64,000 nucleotides of DNA, taken from the NCBI GenBank assembly GCA_019187405.1, contig JABAQZ010000004.1:124001-188000 (forward strand), read 5' to 3'. The position numbers and the translations under genes were made by a program. This document shows positions 36,546 through 46,552 of the stretch, one piece after another. The notes beneath the pieces were generated by a model, which worked only from the letters and a program-made list of their open reading frames with translations, was not told where the DNA came from and ran no database searches. Numbering within the stretch: position 1 is the stretch's first letter; every line of letters starts with the position of its first letter. The DNA comes from Ignavibacteria bacterium (GTDB taxonomy: Bacteria > Bacteroidota > Ignavibacteria > Tepidaquicellales > Tepidaquicellaceae).

Positions 36546-39050
36546 ATGAAAAATGAATATGTAAATGTTGCACTGAACATTCCCGTAAATAAAGTTTTTA
36601 CTTATAAAATACCGGACAATTTCATTGACATTGCTGAACCGGGTTTAAGGATACTTGTGAAATTTGGTAATAAAGAGAAAACCGGCATTATAACGGATTT
36701 TACTGATATGACTGAACTAAAATACGTAAAAGAATTTATTACCATACTCGATGATGTGAAAATCTTGACTCATGAAATTATGAAATTCTGCAAGTGGATG
36801 TCTGATTATTATGTTGCGCCGATTGGTGAAGTTTTGTTTTCAGTAATACCGGGAAATATAAACATTAAATCAGATGTCTATTATTCTCTAAATGAAGAAT
36901 ATGAAGAAAGAATTAATTCTTTTAAGATAAGCGATAATATAATATTTGATATCATTGATTTGTTTAAAAAAGATTTTAAGACCAAGCTTACATCAGGTCA
37001 GATAGAAAGCAGATTGAATTATAAAAATTTGTCTTCTAAAATCTCATTAATGAAATCGGAAAATATTCTTTTAAGCGAATCGCTGTATTCCAAACCCGTC
37101 AAAGAGAAATTTGTAAAAATTATCAGTAACAATTTTGAAAATGAAAATCTTGAGGAAGTCATTTCGGAAAATAATATCAAATCATCAAAACAAATTGAAA
37201 TCCTGAAAACCCTTTCCGGCATCAAGGAAACAGAGCTTAATGAATTTATTAAGTTAAACAAATTTTCTCTGTCGCCTATAAATACTCTTCATAAAAAAAA
37301 TCTTATTGTTATTTCCGAAAAAAGAAAAATCAGAGAGAGTGAAGAAATATTCAGCGAAGAGCATAAGGAGATTGTGCTGACAGCCGAACAATCTGAATGT
37401 CTGATAAAAATAAAAAACTCATTACAAAAGGGCAAATTTAAATCCTACATGCTTTACGGTGTGACAGGAAGCGGTAAGACCGAAATATACATTAATTCAA
37501 TTAAAGAAGTTTTAAAGTATGGAAAATCTGCGCTTGTTCTTGTACCGGAAATATCACTTACTCCTCAGCTCATTCACAGATTCAGAAAAAATTTTAAAGA
37601 AAGAATTGGAATCATACACAGCAAAATCCCCGACGGAGAAAAATTTGATACTCTTCACGGTATTTGTTCCGGAGAAATTAAAATAGTTATAGGAGCCCGA
37701 TCGGCATTGTTTGCTCCGTTGAAAAACATCGGTCTGATTGTTGTTGACGAAGAGCATGATTCTTCATATAAGCAGGAAAATTCACCCAGGTACAATGGAA
37801 GAGATTCTGCGGTTTACAGAGCTATGCTGAATTCCGCAGTTGTTATACTCGGCTCGGCAACTCCTTCATTTGAATCTTATCATAATGCTGTTTCAGGAAA
37901 ATTCGAACTTTTATCTCTTCCTTTGAGGGCAACTTCAATCAACATGCCTGAAATTGAAATCGTTGACCTTCTGAAAAAAGAAATTGAAGAAGAAGATGTA
38001 CTTGATTTTTTTAAAATTCTCGATAAACAAATCAGAGTTAAATTTTTGTCAAAGGATCTGATATTTGAAATAGGTAAAAGACTCGAGAAAAAAGAAAGCG
38101 TGATTATTTTACAAAACAGAAGAGGATATCATGCATATATTGAATGCCATAATTGCGGAAAAGTTGAGATGTGTCCGAGATGCAATATTTCTCTTACTTT
38201 TCACAAAGCATTTAACCTGATGAAATGCCATTATTGCGGATTTTCGAGAAAGTTTGACGGAATTTGTTCTTCCTGCGGAAGTACGTTTCTCATTCCTATG
38301 GGAGCGGGAACAGAAAGAGTAGAAGAAGAACTAATGAAGATTTTTCCAAGAGCCATTATAAAACGAATGGATTCGGATGTGCTAACTTCCAAAAAACAGT
38401 TTCAACAGATATTGAAAGATTTTTATGATAAAAAAATCGATATTCTCACCGGTACACAACTCATTTCAAAAGGACTGGATTTTCCTGAAGTAACTCTCGT
38501 TGGAGTGGTTAATGCAGACATAGGTCTTCTTAATCCGGATTTCAGGGCAACCGAAAAAACGTTTCAGATACTTACGCAAGTCTCCGGACGCAGCGGCAGA
38601 AGTTATAAAAAAGGAGAAGTATTAATTCAAACCAATCACTCCGATTACTTTGTTTTTGATAAAATAAAAAATCATGATTACAAAGGATTTTATGAACAGG
38701 AAATTAAATTCAGAGAAAAACTGAATTATCCGCCATTCAGCAGGCTTGCTATTATTGAATCAAAATCTGCCGATAAAAATCAATCTGAATCTAAGATTAA
38801 AGAAATATACAATCTTATAAAAAAGCTGGATGTCAATAAAAAAATTGATCTCTTAACACCAAGTGTTCCATTATTTTCTAAACTTAAAGATAAATACAGA
38901 TTTCATCTGATTGTAAGATCAAACAAAAAAACCGATACTGCGGGAAATTACCTGACTGAGATATTAAGAAACGTGAGAGATTATTCCGGGAAATACATCC
39001 CAAAAAACGTACTGATTACCATTGATATGGATGCAATAAATTTATTATAA
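36546..39050 (+). CDS. priA: Primosomal replication restart helicase PriA
   Basis: 834 residues. PriA binds stalled forks and reloads the replicative helicase. The N-terminal DNA-binding domain opens with VNVALNIPVNKVFTYKIPDN, then KWMSDYYVAPIGEVLFSVIPG. The helicase core has Walker A GVTGSGKTEIY at about residue 305, VPEISLTPQ, the DEEH box VVDEEHDSSYKQE at about 400, LGSATPSFES and GTQLISKGLDFPEVTLVGVV. A zinc-binding insert with eight cysteines (CHNCGKVEMCPRC ... CHYCG ... CSSCG) lies at about 535-580. All expected elements are present. It is transcribed alone, with the tRNA-Arg gene convergent 17 bases downstream. Confidence 0.96.
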   Translation: MKNEYVNVALNIPVNKVFTYKIPDNFIDIAEPGLRILVKFGNKEKTGIITDFTDMTELKYVKEFITILDDVKILTHEIMKFCKWMSDYYVAPIGEVLFSVIPGNINIKSDVYYSLNEEYEERINSFKISDNIIFDIIDLFKKDFKTKLTSGQIESRLNYKNLSSKISLMKSENILLSESLYSKPVKEKFVKIISNNFENENLEEVISENNIKSSKQIEILKTLSGIKETELNEFIKLNKFSLSPINTLHKKNLIVISEKRKIRESEEIFSEEHKEIVLTAEQSECLIKIKNSLQKGKFKSYMLYGVTGSGKTEIYINSIKEVLKYGKSALVLVPEISLTPQLIHRFRKNFKERIGIIHSKIPDGEKFDTLHGICSGEIKIVIGARSALFAPLKNIGLIVVDEEHDSSYKQENSPRYNGRDSAVYRAMLNSAVVILGSATPSFESYHNAVSGKFELLSLPLRATSINMPEIEIVDLLKKEIEEEDVLDFFKILDKQIRVKFLSKDLIFEIGKRLEKKESVIILQNRRGYHAYIECHNCGKVEMCPRCNISLTFHKAFNLMKCHYCGFSRKFDGICSSCGSTFLIPMGAGTERVEEELMKIFPRAIIKRMDSDVLTSKKQFQQILKDFYDKKIDILTGTQLISKGLDFPEVTLVGVVNADIGLLNPDFRATEKTFQILTQVSGRSGRSYKKGEVLIQTNHSDYFVFDKIKNHDYKGFYEQEIKFREKLNYPPFSRLAIIESKSADKNQSESKIKEIYNLIKKLDVNKKIDLLTPSVPLFSKLKDKYRFHLIVRSNKKTDTAGNYLTEILRNVRDYSGKYIPKNVLITIDMDAINLL

Positions 39051-39067
39051 AGTACCGCAACTTTTTG

Positions 39068-39139
39068 TACCCCTGCAAGGACTCGAACCCTGACCAAAGG
39101 TTCCGAAGACCTTTGTGCTATCCGTTACACCACAGGGGC
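39068..39139 (-). tRNA. tRNA-Arg (anticodon UCG)
   Basis: The minus strand folds as a cloverleaf: acceptor GCCCCTG with CAGGGGT (first pair G-U), D-arm GTGT...GCAC, anticodon stem AAGGT/ACCTT with loop CTTCGGA, giving anticodon UCG behind U33, and T-arm CAGGG/TTCGAGT/CCTTG. CCA is not encoded. It reads the arginine codon CGA and others of the CGN box. A T-rich stretch before the gene in this orientation and the priA stop on the other strand mark its limits. Confidence 0.9.
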
Positions 39140-39461
39140 TTTTTTCTTAATTATGCATTAATCCGTATTGGCGGATTACAATTTTAAACTGGAAAAAGCA
39201 TTTGATATTATCGATTAAACTGCAAAAAAAGCTCTTATGCAAATTTTAATGGAAAAAATTTAATACCATTTTAATTTTAATTTAAAATTCCTCTTCAAAA
39301 TAAATGAATTAATTAAAAAATTCTCTGCCTATATTAATTCCCAAGATTAAGCAAATTGCGGTGAATTATTTTGTATACCATTTTCAAAGATTAATTGGAT
39401 TTTAAAAAACAATTTCCGTATTTTTACAATACCAAAAATTATCTCAGACTAAATTTTTCAA
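39140..39461. other. Intergenic region with possible promoter for the choice-of-anchor-B genes
   Basis: AT-rich region of 320 bases without a gene. ATTG (39394-39397) and TATTTTTA (39419-39426), 21 bases apart, could form a Bacteroidota-type promoter for the gene at 39462. Nothing else is recognized. The tRNA-Arg promoter should also lie here on the minus strand. Confidence 0.35.
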
Positions 39462-40847
39462 ATGAATAAATATTTTTTATCTATTGCAATGTTATTCATG
39501 TTTTACGGAATAACATCAGCGCAGCTTCCTAATCAAAATACATATTTATTAAGGCAGCTTGACAGTTACGGCAGCGGTTACTCGGCATTGTGGGGGTACA
39601 CTGCTCCAAACGGCAGAGAATATGCAATTCTCGGATGCCGTGATGGTACATCTTTCGTTGACATTACTGATTCCGCCAATATCAGAGAATGTGATTTTGT
39701 TACCGGAGTTCAGAGCGGATGGAGAGAAATGAAAACTTATTCTCATTATGCGTACGTTGTTTCGGAAGGTACTAACAGCCGTTTGCAGATAATTGATTTG
39801 CAATATCTGCCTGATTCCGTAAGTCTTGTTAATACCTGGAGCTATTCAGGCTACACAAAAACCCACTCGATCCAGCAATATAACCATTATCTTTATCTCA
39901 ACGGTGGAAATGCAGCGACTTCTGTCGGCGGAGTAGCAGTTATTGATGTAATTGATCCGGTTGCTCCGGTAAAACTCGGTCAATGGGCAACAGAATATGT
40001 TCATGACTGCAGAGTAAAAGATGATACAATATGGGCGGCAAATATTTATTCAGGAAAGATTTCGATTATTAACGCAACAAATAAAAATAATCTTGAATTT
40101 GTCCGCTCGTTTCAAGAGTATCCACAAAATACAGTCTCGGCACACAATTGTGACTTTTCTCCCGAAGGAAAATATCTTTACGCAACGAATGAAATTTCAA
40201 GCCCCGTCGGCAAGCTGAGCATCTGGGATATTACTGACAGAGCAAATATTACTTTTGTGAGAAACTGGCAGCCGACCGGAATTACAACGTCAATCGTTCA
40301 CAACGTGGAAATTTACGGAAACTTTGCTGTAATAGCACACTATACCGCTGGTATCAGAATATTAAACATATCAGATCCATCTAACCCGACTGAAGTTGCC
40401 TGGTATGATACATATACAAGCAGCAATAGTTCAAGTTTCAGCGGCTGCTGGGGAGTTTATAAATTCCCTTCGGGAAAAATCGTCGGCTCTGATATAAGTG
40501 GCGGTCTTTTTGTCATCAAAACCAATTTCCCTCTTACCTCCAATGAGAATGAAAATCAAAATGCTGAAAGCTTTACTTTAAGTCAAAATTATCCTAATCC
40601 ATTTAATCCGGTAACAAACATCAAATTTTCTATCAAAGAAAATTCAAATGTAACTCTGAAGGTATATGACATCAACGGAAAACAAGCGGCAGATGTATTC
40701 AGCGACAGAAGAGACGCCGGTAATTATGAAGTCCTGTTCGATGCAGCAAATTACGGCTTGAGCAGCGGAACTTATTTTTATACTCTAACTGCTAATAACG
40801 GTAAACAAAATTTTCAGGAAACAAAAAAAATGCTGTTAATTAAATAA
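39462..40847 (+). CDS. Choice-of-anchor-B family secreted protein with T9SS type-A sorting domain (paralogue 1)
   Basis: 461 residues. A signal peptide (MNKYFLSIAMLFMFYGITSAQ) is followed by a propeller made of LVIVD-like repeats: YSALWGYTAPNGREYAILGC, GTSFVDITDSANIRE, LQIIDLQYLPDS, VAVIDVIDPVAPVKLGQW, GKISIINATNKNN, GIRILNISDPSNPTEVAWYD, as in choice-of-anchor-B proteins. The end is a T9SS sorting domain (NYPNPFNPVTNIKFSI, LSSGTYFYTLTANNG, ending MLLIK). It is followed 34 bases later by a close paralogue of equal length. Surface protein of unknown function. Confidence 0.88.
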   Translation: MNKYFLSIAMLFMFYGITSAQLPNQNTYLLRQLDSYGSGYSALWGYTAPNGREYAILGCRDGTSFVDITDSANIRECDFVTGVQSGWREMKTYSHYAYVVSEGTNSRLQIIDLQYLPDSVSLVNTWSYSGYTKTHSIQQYNHYLYLNGGNAATSVGGVAVIDVIDPVAPVKLGQWATEYVHDCRVKDDTIWAANIYSGKISIINATNKNNLEFVRSFQEYPQNTVSAHNCDFSPEGKYLYATNEISSPVGKLSIWDITDRANITFVRNWQPTGITTSIVHNVEIYGNFAVIAHYTAGIRILNISDPSNPTEVAWYDTYTSSNSSSFSGCWGVYKFPSGKIVGSDISGGLFVIKTNFPLTSNENENQNAESFTLSQNYPNPFNPVTNIKFSIKENSNVTLKVYDINGKQAADVFSDRRDAGNYEVLFDAANYGLSSGTYFYTLTANNGKQNFQETKKMLLIK

Positions 40848-40881
40848 CTTAAACAATAATAATTACCCCAAACTTTAAAAA

Positions 40882-42267
40882 ATGAAATTTAAATTTTTAA
40901 TCATTACATTTTTTCTGATAATATCTGGATTGTCAGAATCATTTTCACAGCTTCCAAATCAAAATACTTATTTGTTAAGAAATCTTAACGAACATTATAC
41001 CAGTACGCTTTATTCCGCAATATGGGGATATGTAGCTCCTGATAACAGGGAATATGCTTTACTCGGATGTCCAACGGGAACGGCTTTCATTGATATTACC
41101 GATTCTGCAAATATTCATGAAGTGGATTATCTTACCGGGCTTACTTCTGCATGGAGAGAAATGAAAGTTTATTCACACTATGCATACATCGTTTCAGAAG
41201 CAACTAACAGCAAACTTCAGATTGTTGATCTTCAGTATCTCCCTGATTCTGTTCATCTTGTCAAAACCTGGAACTATACCGGATATACAAGAACACATTC
41301 GATTTCACAGTGGGATCATTATATTTTTCTCAATGGAGGAAATTCTGCTTCTAACGGCGGTATTACCGTGCTTGATGTAAGTGATCCGGAAAATCCGGTG
41401 AAGATGGGACAATGGACTACACTTTACGTGCATGACTGCAGAGTAGTAAATGATACAATATATGCAGCTAATATAAATGACGGAAAAGTTTCGATTATTA
41501 ATGCAACAAACAAAATGTCATTAGCAACAGTCGTAACATTTAATAATCTTGTAAACAGCGGTCCTCATAATACTGCTTTGACAACTAACAGAAAAAGATT
41601 ATTCGTTACTGATGAAATCGGCTCTGCTCCTTATTTGCTTAAAGTATGGAACATTGAAAATCCTTCAAACCCGGTTTATGTTTCTTCATGGCAGCCAACT
41701 GGAATTACTACTTCAATCATTCATAATGTAGAATCTTACGGGAACTGGCTGGTTATCGGCCATTATACTGCAGGAATTAGAATTCTGAATATCACAAATC
41801 CTGATGCTCCGCAGGAAGTAGCATGGTATGACACCTACCCGCAAAATAACAACGAAAGTTATAACGGCTGCTGGGGTGTTTATATGTTTCCATCGGGTAA
41901 AATTGCAGCATCCGACAGACAGACGGGATTGTATGTGATTAAGACAAATTTCCCGATGACTGGCACAGGATTACAGAGTAACATAAATTCTATTCCGGAT
42001 AAATATGAACTTTCACAAAACTATCCTAATCCGTTTAATCCTGAAACTAAAATAAATTACTCAATACCAGCTGCAGGAAAAGTAAGTCTCAAGGTTTATG
42101 ACATACTTGGAAATGAAATAGCAACGCTTGTTAACGGTGACAAACCTGCAGGGAATCATACTGCAGAATTCAGCGCGGACAAATACGGACTCTCAAGCGG
42201 AGTGTATTTTTATACGCTCAAAGCAGGTGAATTTTCCGAAACAAAGAAAATGAATCTGATCAAGTAA
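40882..42267 (+). CDS. Choice-of-anchor-B family secreted protein with T9SS type-A sorting domain (paralogue 2)
   Basis: 461 residues, same length and architecture as the gene before it (signal peptide MKFKFLIITFFLIISGLSESFSQ, then LPNQNTYLLRNLNE). Shared phrases include ITDSANIHEVD, WREMKVYSHYAY, NAGNWL-like WQPTGITTSIIHNVESYG, HYTAGIRILNI and GCWGVYMFPSGKIA. The T9SS tail reads NYPNPFNPETKINYSIP, LSSGVYFYTLKAGEF, ending MNLIK. Many substitutions separate the two, so the duplication is old. A strong terminator follows; with only 34 bases between them the two genes probably share a transcript. Confidence 0.88.
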   Translation: MKFKFLIITFFLIISGLSESFSQLPNQNTYLLRNLNEHYTSTLYSAIWGYVAPDNREYALLGCPTGTAFIDITDSANIHEVDYLTGLTSAWREMKVYSHYAYIVSEATNSKLQIVDLQYLPDSVHLVKTWNYTGYTRTHSISQWDHYIFLNGGNSASNGGITVLDVSDPENPVKMGQWTTLYVHDCRVVNDTIYAANINDGKVSIINATNKMSLATVVTFNNLVNSGPHNTALTTNRKRLFVTDEIGSAPYLLKVWNIENPSNPVYVSSWQPTGITTSIIHNVESYGNWLVIGHYTAGIRILNITNPDAPQEVAWYDTYPQNNNESYNGCWGVYMFPSGKIAASDRQTGLYVIKTNFPMTGTGLQSNINSIPDKYELSQNYPNPFNPETKINYSIPAAGKVSLKVYDILGNEIATLVNGDKPAGNHTAEFSADKYGLSSGVYFYTLKAGEFSETKKMNLIK

Positions 42268-42289
42268 GTTTAAAATAAATTTTAAAATT

Positions 42290-42326
42290 AAATCCCGTTT
42301 TGTTATTTCAAAACGGGATTTTTTTA
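42290..42326 (+). terminator. Rho-independent terminator after the paralogue pair
   Basis: AAATCCCGTTTT (from 42290) pairs with AAAACGGGATTT, loop GTTATTTC, followed by seven T. Confidence 0.92.
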
Positions 42327-43783
42327 TGGTTTAATTGTGACATTGTTATCATTCATGATGCTGCAATTTCTTCCCACCGAACTTTACCCGGCGATATTGA
42401 GAAAATTGAAATCAATCAAAAAACCAGTTTAATCTAAAAGTATCTGTACTTGAATTGATATTGGAGGTGATGATGATTACCATTGAATTCAATACAGACT
42501 CCCGACAGTAGTGAATGTACATGAATTCAATGCAGACTCCCACAGATGCTGAAACAAGTTCAGCATGACAGAATGTTGTTCAGCATGTCAGGGGACTGTG
42601 TCATCCCGAACTTGTTTCGGGATCTGACAGTGGTTGTACTTGAATTAATTACAGACTTGCGATAGTAGTGAACGTACATGAATTCAATGCAGACTCCCAC
42701 AGATGCTGAAACAAGTTCAGCATGACAGAGTGTTGTTCAGCATGACAGAATGTTGTTCAGCATGTCAGGGGACTATGTCATCCCGAACTTGTTTCGGGCT
42801 CTGACAGTGGTTGTACTTGAATTAATTACAGACTTGCGATAGTAGTGAACGTACATGAATTCAATGCAGACTCCCAGATGCTGAAACAAGTTCAGCATGA
42901 CAGAATGTTGTTCAGCATGTCAGGGGACTATGTCATCCCGAACTTGTTTCGGGATCTGACAGTGGTTGTACTTGAATTAATTACAGACTTGCGATAGTAG
43001 TGAACGTACATGAATTCAATGTATACTCCCACAGATGCTGAAACAAGTTCAGCATGACAGAGGAGGTGATGATGATTACAATTGAATTCAATGCATACTC
43101 CCACAGATGCTGAAACAAGTTCAGCATGACAGAGTGTTGTTCAGCATGTCAGGGGACTGTGTCATCCCGAACTTGTTTCGGGATCTGACAGTGGTTGTAC
43201 TTGAATTAATTACAGACTTGCGATAGTAGTGAATGTACATGAATTCAATGCATACTCCCACAGAAGCTGAAACAAGTTCAGCATGACAGGGTGTTATTCA
43301 GCATGACAGAGTGTTGTTCAGTATGGCAGAATGTTGTTCAGCATGTCAGGGGACTGTGTCATCCCGAACTTGTTTCGGGATCTGACAGTGGTTGTACTTG
43401 AATTAATTACAGACTTGCGACAATAGTGAATGTACATGAATTCAATGCAGACTCCCATAGATGCTGAAACAAGTTCAGCATGACAGAGGAGGTGATGATG
43501 ATTACAATTGAATTCAATGGCATACTCCCACAGATGCTGAAACAAGTTCAGCATGACAGAATGTTGTTCAGCATGTCAGGGGACTGTGTCATCCCGAACT
43601 TGTTTCGGGATCTGACAGTGGCTGTACTTGAATTAATTACAGACTTGCGATAGTAGTGAATGTACATGAATTCAATGCATACTTTCACAGATGCTGAAAC
43701 AAGTTCAGCATGACAGAATGTTGTTCAGCATGACAGAGTGTTGTTCAGCATGACAGAGTGTTGTTCAGCATGACAGGGTGATT

Positions 43784-43887
43784 GTCATCCGAACACATAA
43801 TAAGTCATCCCGAACACATAATAAGTCATCCCGAACACATAATATATCATCCCGAACACCTAATATGTCATCCCGAACACCCAAAAT
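43784..43887. repeat. 21-bp tandem repeat (five units) within the array
   Basis: GTCATCCCGAACACATAATAA-type units start at 43784, 43804 (the first lacks one C), 43825, 43846 and 43867; at 43888 the next GTCATCCCGAAC runs into a normal hairpin A. The unit is the left arm of hairpin A joined to ACA(C/T)(A/C)TAATA. Confidence 0.9.
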
Positions 43888-44739
43888 GTCATCCCGAACT
43901 TGTTTCGGGATCTGATAGTGGCTGTACTTGAATTAATTACAGACTTGCGATAGTAGTGAATGTACATGAATTCAATGCATACTTTCACAGATGCTGAAAC
44001 AAGTTCAGCATGACAGAATGTTGTTCAGCATGACAGAGTGTTGTTCAGCATGACAGAGTGTTGTTCAGCATGTCAGGGGACTGTGTCATCCCGAACTTGT
44101 TTCGGGATCTGACAGTGGTTGTACTTGAATTAATTACAGACTCCCGACAGTAGTGAATGTACATGAATTCAATGCATACTCCCACAGATGCTGAAACAAG
44201 TTCAGCATGACAGGGTGTTATTCAGCATGACAGAGTGTTGTTCAGCATGTCAGGGGACTGTGTCATCCCGAACTTGTTTCGGGATCTGACAGTGGTTGTA
44301 CTTGAATTAATTACAGACTTGCGATAGTAGTGAATGTACATGAATTCAATGCATACTCCCACAGATGCTGAAACAAGTTCAGCATGACAGGGGAGGTGAT
44401 GATGATTACAATTGAATTCAATGCATACTCCCACAGATGCTGAAACAAGTTCAGTATGACAGAATGTTGTTCAGCATGTCAGGGGACTGTGTCATCCCGA
44501 ACTTGTTTCGGGATCTTACAGTGGCTGTACTTGAATTAATTACAGACTTGCGATAGTAGTGAACGTACATGAATTCAATGCATACTCCCACAGATGCTGA
44601 AACAAGTTCAGCATGACAGAGTGTTGTTCAGCATGTCAGGGGACTGTGTCATCCCGAACTTGTTTCGGGATCTGACAGTGGCTGTACTTGAATTAATTAC
44701 AGACTTGCGATAGTAGTGAACGTACATGAATTCAATGCA

Positions 44740-45000
44740 GACTCCCATAGATACTGAAACAAGTTCAGCATGACAGGGGAGGTGATGATTATTACAATTG
44801 AATTCAATGCAGACTCCCATAGATGCTGAAACAAGTTCAGCATGACAGGGGAGGTGATGATTATTACAATTGAATTCAATGCATACTCCCACAGATACTG
44901 AAACAAGTTTAGCATGACAGGGGAGGTGATGATGATTACAATTGAATTCAATGCATACTCCCACAGATGCTGAAACAAGTTCAGCATGACAGAATGTTAT
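44740..45000. repeat. 72-bp tandem repeat (four units) within the array
   Basis: Units of hairpin B plus TGACAGGGGAGGTGATGAT(T/G)ATTACAATTGAATTCAATGC recur with AAGTTCAGCA (or AAGTTTAGCA) at 44761, 44833, 44905 and 44977. The period of 72 is a multiple of three, which keeps minus-strand frames open and produces spurious protein repeats. Confidence 0.85.
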
Positions 45001-45758
45001 TCAGCATGTCAGGGGACTGTGTCATCCCGAACTTGTTTCGGGATCTGACAGTGGTTGTACTTGAATTAATTACAGACTCCCGACAGTAGTGAATGTACAT
45101 GAATTCAATGCAGACTCCCATAGATGCTGAAACAAGTTCAGCATGACAGGGGAGGTGATGATGATTACAATTGAATTCAATGCATACTCCCACAGATGCT
45201 GAAACAAGTTCAGCATGACAGAATGTTATTCAGCATGTCAGGGGACTGTGTCATCCCGAACTTGTTTCGGGATCTGACAGTGGCTGTACTTGAATTAATT
45301 ACAGACTTGCGATAGTAGTGAATGTACATGAATTCAATGCATACTCCTACAGATGCTGAAACAAGTTCAGCATGACAGAGTGTTGTTCAGTATGACAGAG
45401 TGTTGTTCAGCATGACAGGGGACTGTGTCATCCCGAACTTGTTTCGGGATCTGATAGTGGTTGTACTTGAATTAATTACAGACTTGTGACAATAGTGAAT
45501 GTACATGAATTCAATGCATACTCCCATAGATGCTGAAACAAGTTCAGCATGACAGAGTGTTGTTCAGTATGACAGAGTGTTGTTCAGCATGACAAAGTGT
45601 TGTTTAGCATGGCAGAGTGTTGTTCAGCATGACAAAGTGTTGTTTAGCATGGCAGAGTGTTGTTCAGCATGACAGGGGACTGTGTCATCTCAACAGGTTT
45701 ATGTCCGCACATGAATTCATCCTTCTACTTCTATTGAAATTAACAATACCAGTATTTA

Positions 45759-45802
45759 TTTTGACATCAAAACAGTTAATCACTGAGTAATCTCAAAAGA
45801 GA
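45759..45802 (+). promoter_or_regulatory. Putative promoter/operator of the toxin-antitoxin operon, copy 1
   Basis: Two inverted repeats precede the antitoxin start: TTTTGA-CA-TCAAAA (45759-45772), which overlaps a TTGACA hexamer, and TCTC-AAAA-GAGA (45791-45802) running into the ATG. Such palindromes are typical operators for autoregulating antitoxins. The same elements stand 1205 bases on (46964-47007). Confidence 0.4.
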
Positions 45803-46011
45803 TGGAAACATATAAAACAAAAACAAAAATTAAGAAAAGTCATAAGTTAGAATTAGAAGATATTCCTTTCGATAATGGCGAGGAAGTTGAAGTTACAATT
45901 TCGAAAGTTGAAAAAAAAAGTAACGGGAAATATACATTAAGAGGAAGTTTGATTAAATATGACGAACCATTTGAACCGATAGATGAAGATGACTGGGAAG
46001 CATTGAAATGA
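45802..46011 (+). CDS. Antitoxin of PIN-domain toxin-antitoxin pair, copy 1
   Basis: 69 residues, highly charged (METYKTKTKIKKSHKLELEDIPFDNGEEVEVTIS...). The N-terminal half looks like a short beta-strand DNA-binding segment with LEDIPFDNGEEVEVTI resembling AbrB/VapB-type swapped-hairpin antitoxins. The acidic tail (YDEPFEPIDEDDWEALK) would wrap the toxin. It overlaps the toxin gene by four bases (ATGA), the standard arrangement. The role as antitoxin rests on this pairing. Confidence 0.8.
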   Translation: METYKTKTKIKKSHKLELEDIPFDNGEEVEVTISKVEKKSNGKYTLRGSLIKYDEPFEPIDEDDWEALK

Positions 46012-46400
46012 TTCTACTTGATACTCACATTTGGATATGGTGGATTTCTGATGATTCGAAGCTTTCAAAAAATTATATTCAATTAATTAAGGATAATGAA
46101 TCTGACAACTTATGCATTTCAATGATTTCAATTTGGGAGCTTACAAGACTTTTCCAAAAAGGGAGATTAAGTTTTAATGTTCCGCTTTTGGAATGGATAG
46201 ATGATGCAATCAGATATCCTGGAATGAAAGTTCTTAATCTAAGTAAGGAAATTATTCTTCATACAACAAAATTAGAAAACTTTCATAAAGATCCTGCAGA
46301 CCAACTAATTGTTTCAACGTCTATTGTAGAAAATATTCCATTGCTTACAATGGATAAGAGAATTCTAAAATATAAATTAGTTCAAACTCTAACTCCTTAA
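46008..46400 (+). CDS. PIN-domain toxin (VapC-like ribonuclease), copy 1
   Basis: 130 residues. The PIN-domain acidic residues are all present: Asp5 in MILLDTHIWIWW, Glu44 in ISIWELTRL, Asp98 in KDPADQLIVSTS and Asp116 in LLTMDKRI. These coordinate Mg2+ for cleavage of RNA, often initiator tRNA or rRNA. The LLDTHIWIWW start is typical of the PIN subfamily paired with short acidic-tailed antitoxins. A perfect second copy lies at 47213. The module is embedded in the palindromic array. Confidence 0.9.
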   Translation: MILLDTHIWIWWISDDSKLSKNYIQLIKDNESDNLCISMISIWELTRLFQKGRLSFNVPLLEWIDDAIRYPGMKVLNLSKEIILHTTKLENFHKDPADQLIVSTSIVENIPLLTMDKRILKYKLVQTLTP

Positions 46401-46441
46401 TGAATTAATTCGTAATACTCACTTAAAATCTGATATTATAA

Positions 46442-46552
46442 ATGTCCACTGGCATTCAGAAAGCCGGCATCGGCCCGGAACTCGATAAAGCGCTGAAGCT
46501 GAAGATAGAACAATTGGATAATAAATCGGTGGAATTACTGATGAAGATTTGA
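46442..46552 (+). CDS. 36-codon ORF after the toxin gene, copy 1 (possible gene remnant)
   Basis: Begins MSTGIQKAGIGPELDKALKL and ends VELLMKI. The codons are richer in G and C (GCC GGC ATC GGC CCG GAA CTC) than the neighbours, suggesting a foreign origin or the remaining start of a larger gene; the following bases (AAAATTTGAAAAGATGA) could be a frameshifted continuation. It has no clear ribosome binding site and no recognized family. Its exact copy stands at 47647. Confidence 0.3.
   Translation: MSTGIQKAGIGPELDKALKLKIEQLDNKSVELLMKI

Noticed and set aside
43318-45193. Several minus-strand open frames (MLNLFQHLWEY..., MGVCIEFNCNHHHLPCHAE...) that look like a repetitive protein family
   Set aside because: They are translations of the palindromic repeats, in two frames at once, with no ribosome binding site and no conserved start; their repeat length follows the DNA unit.
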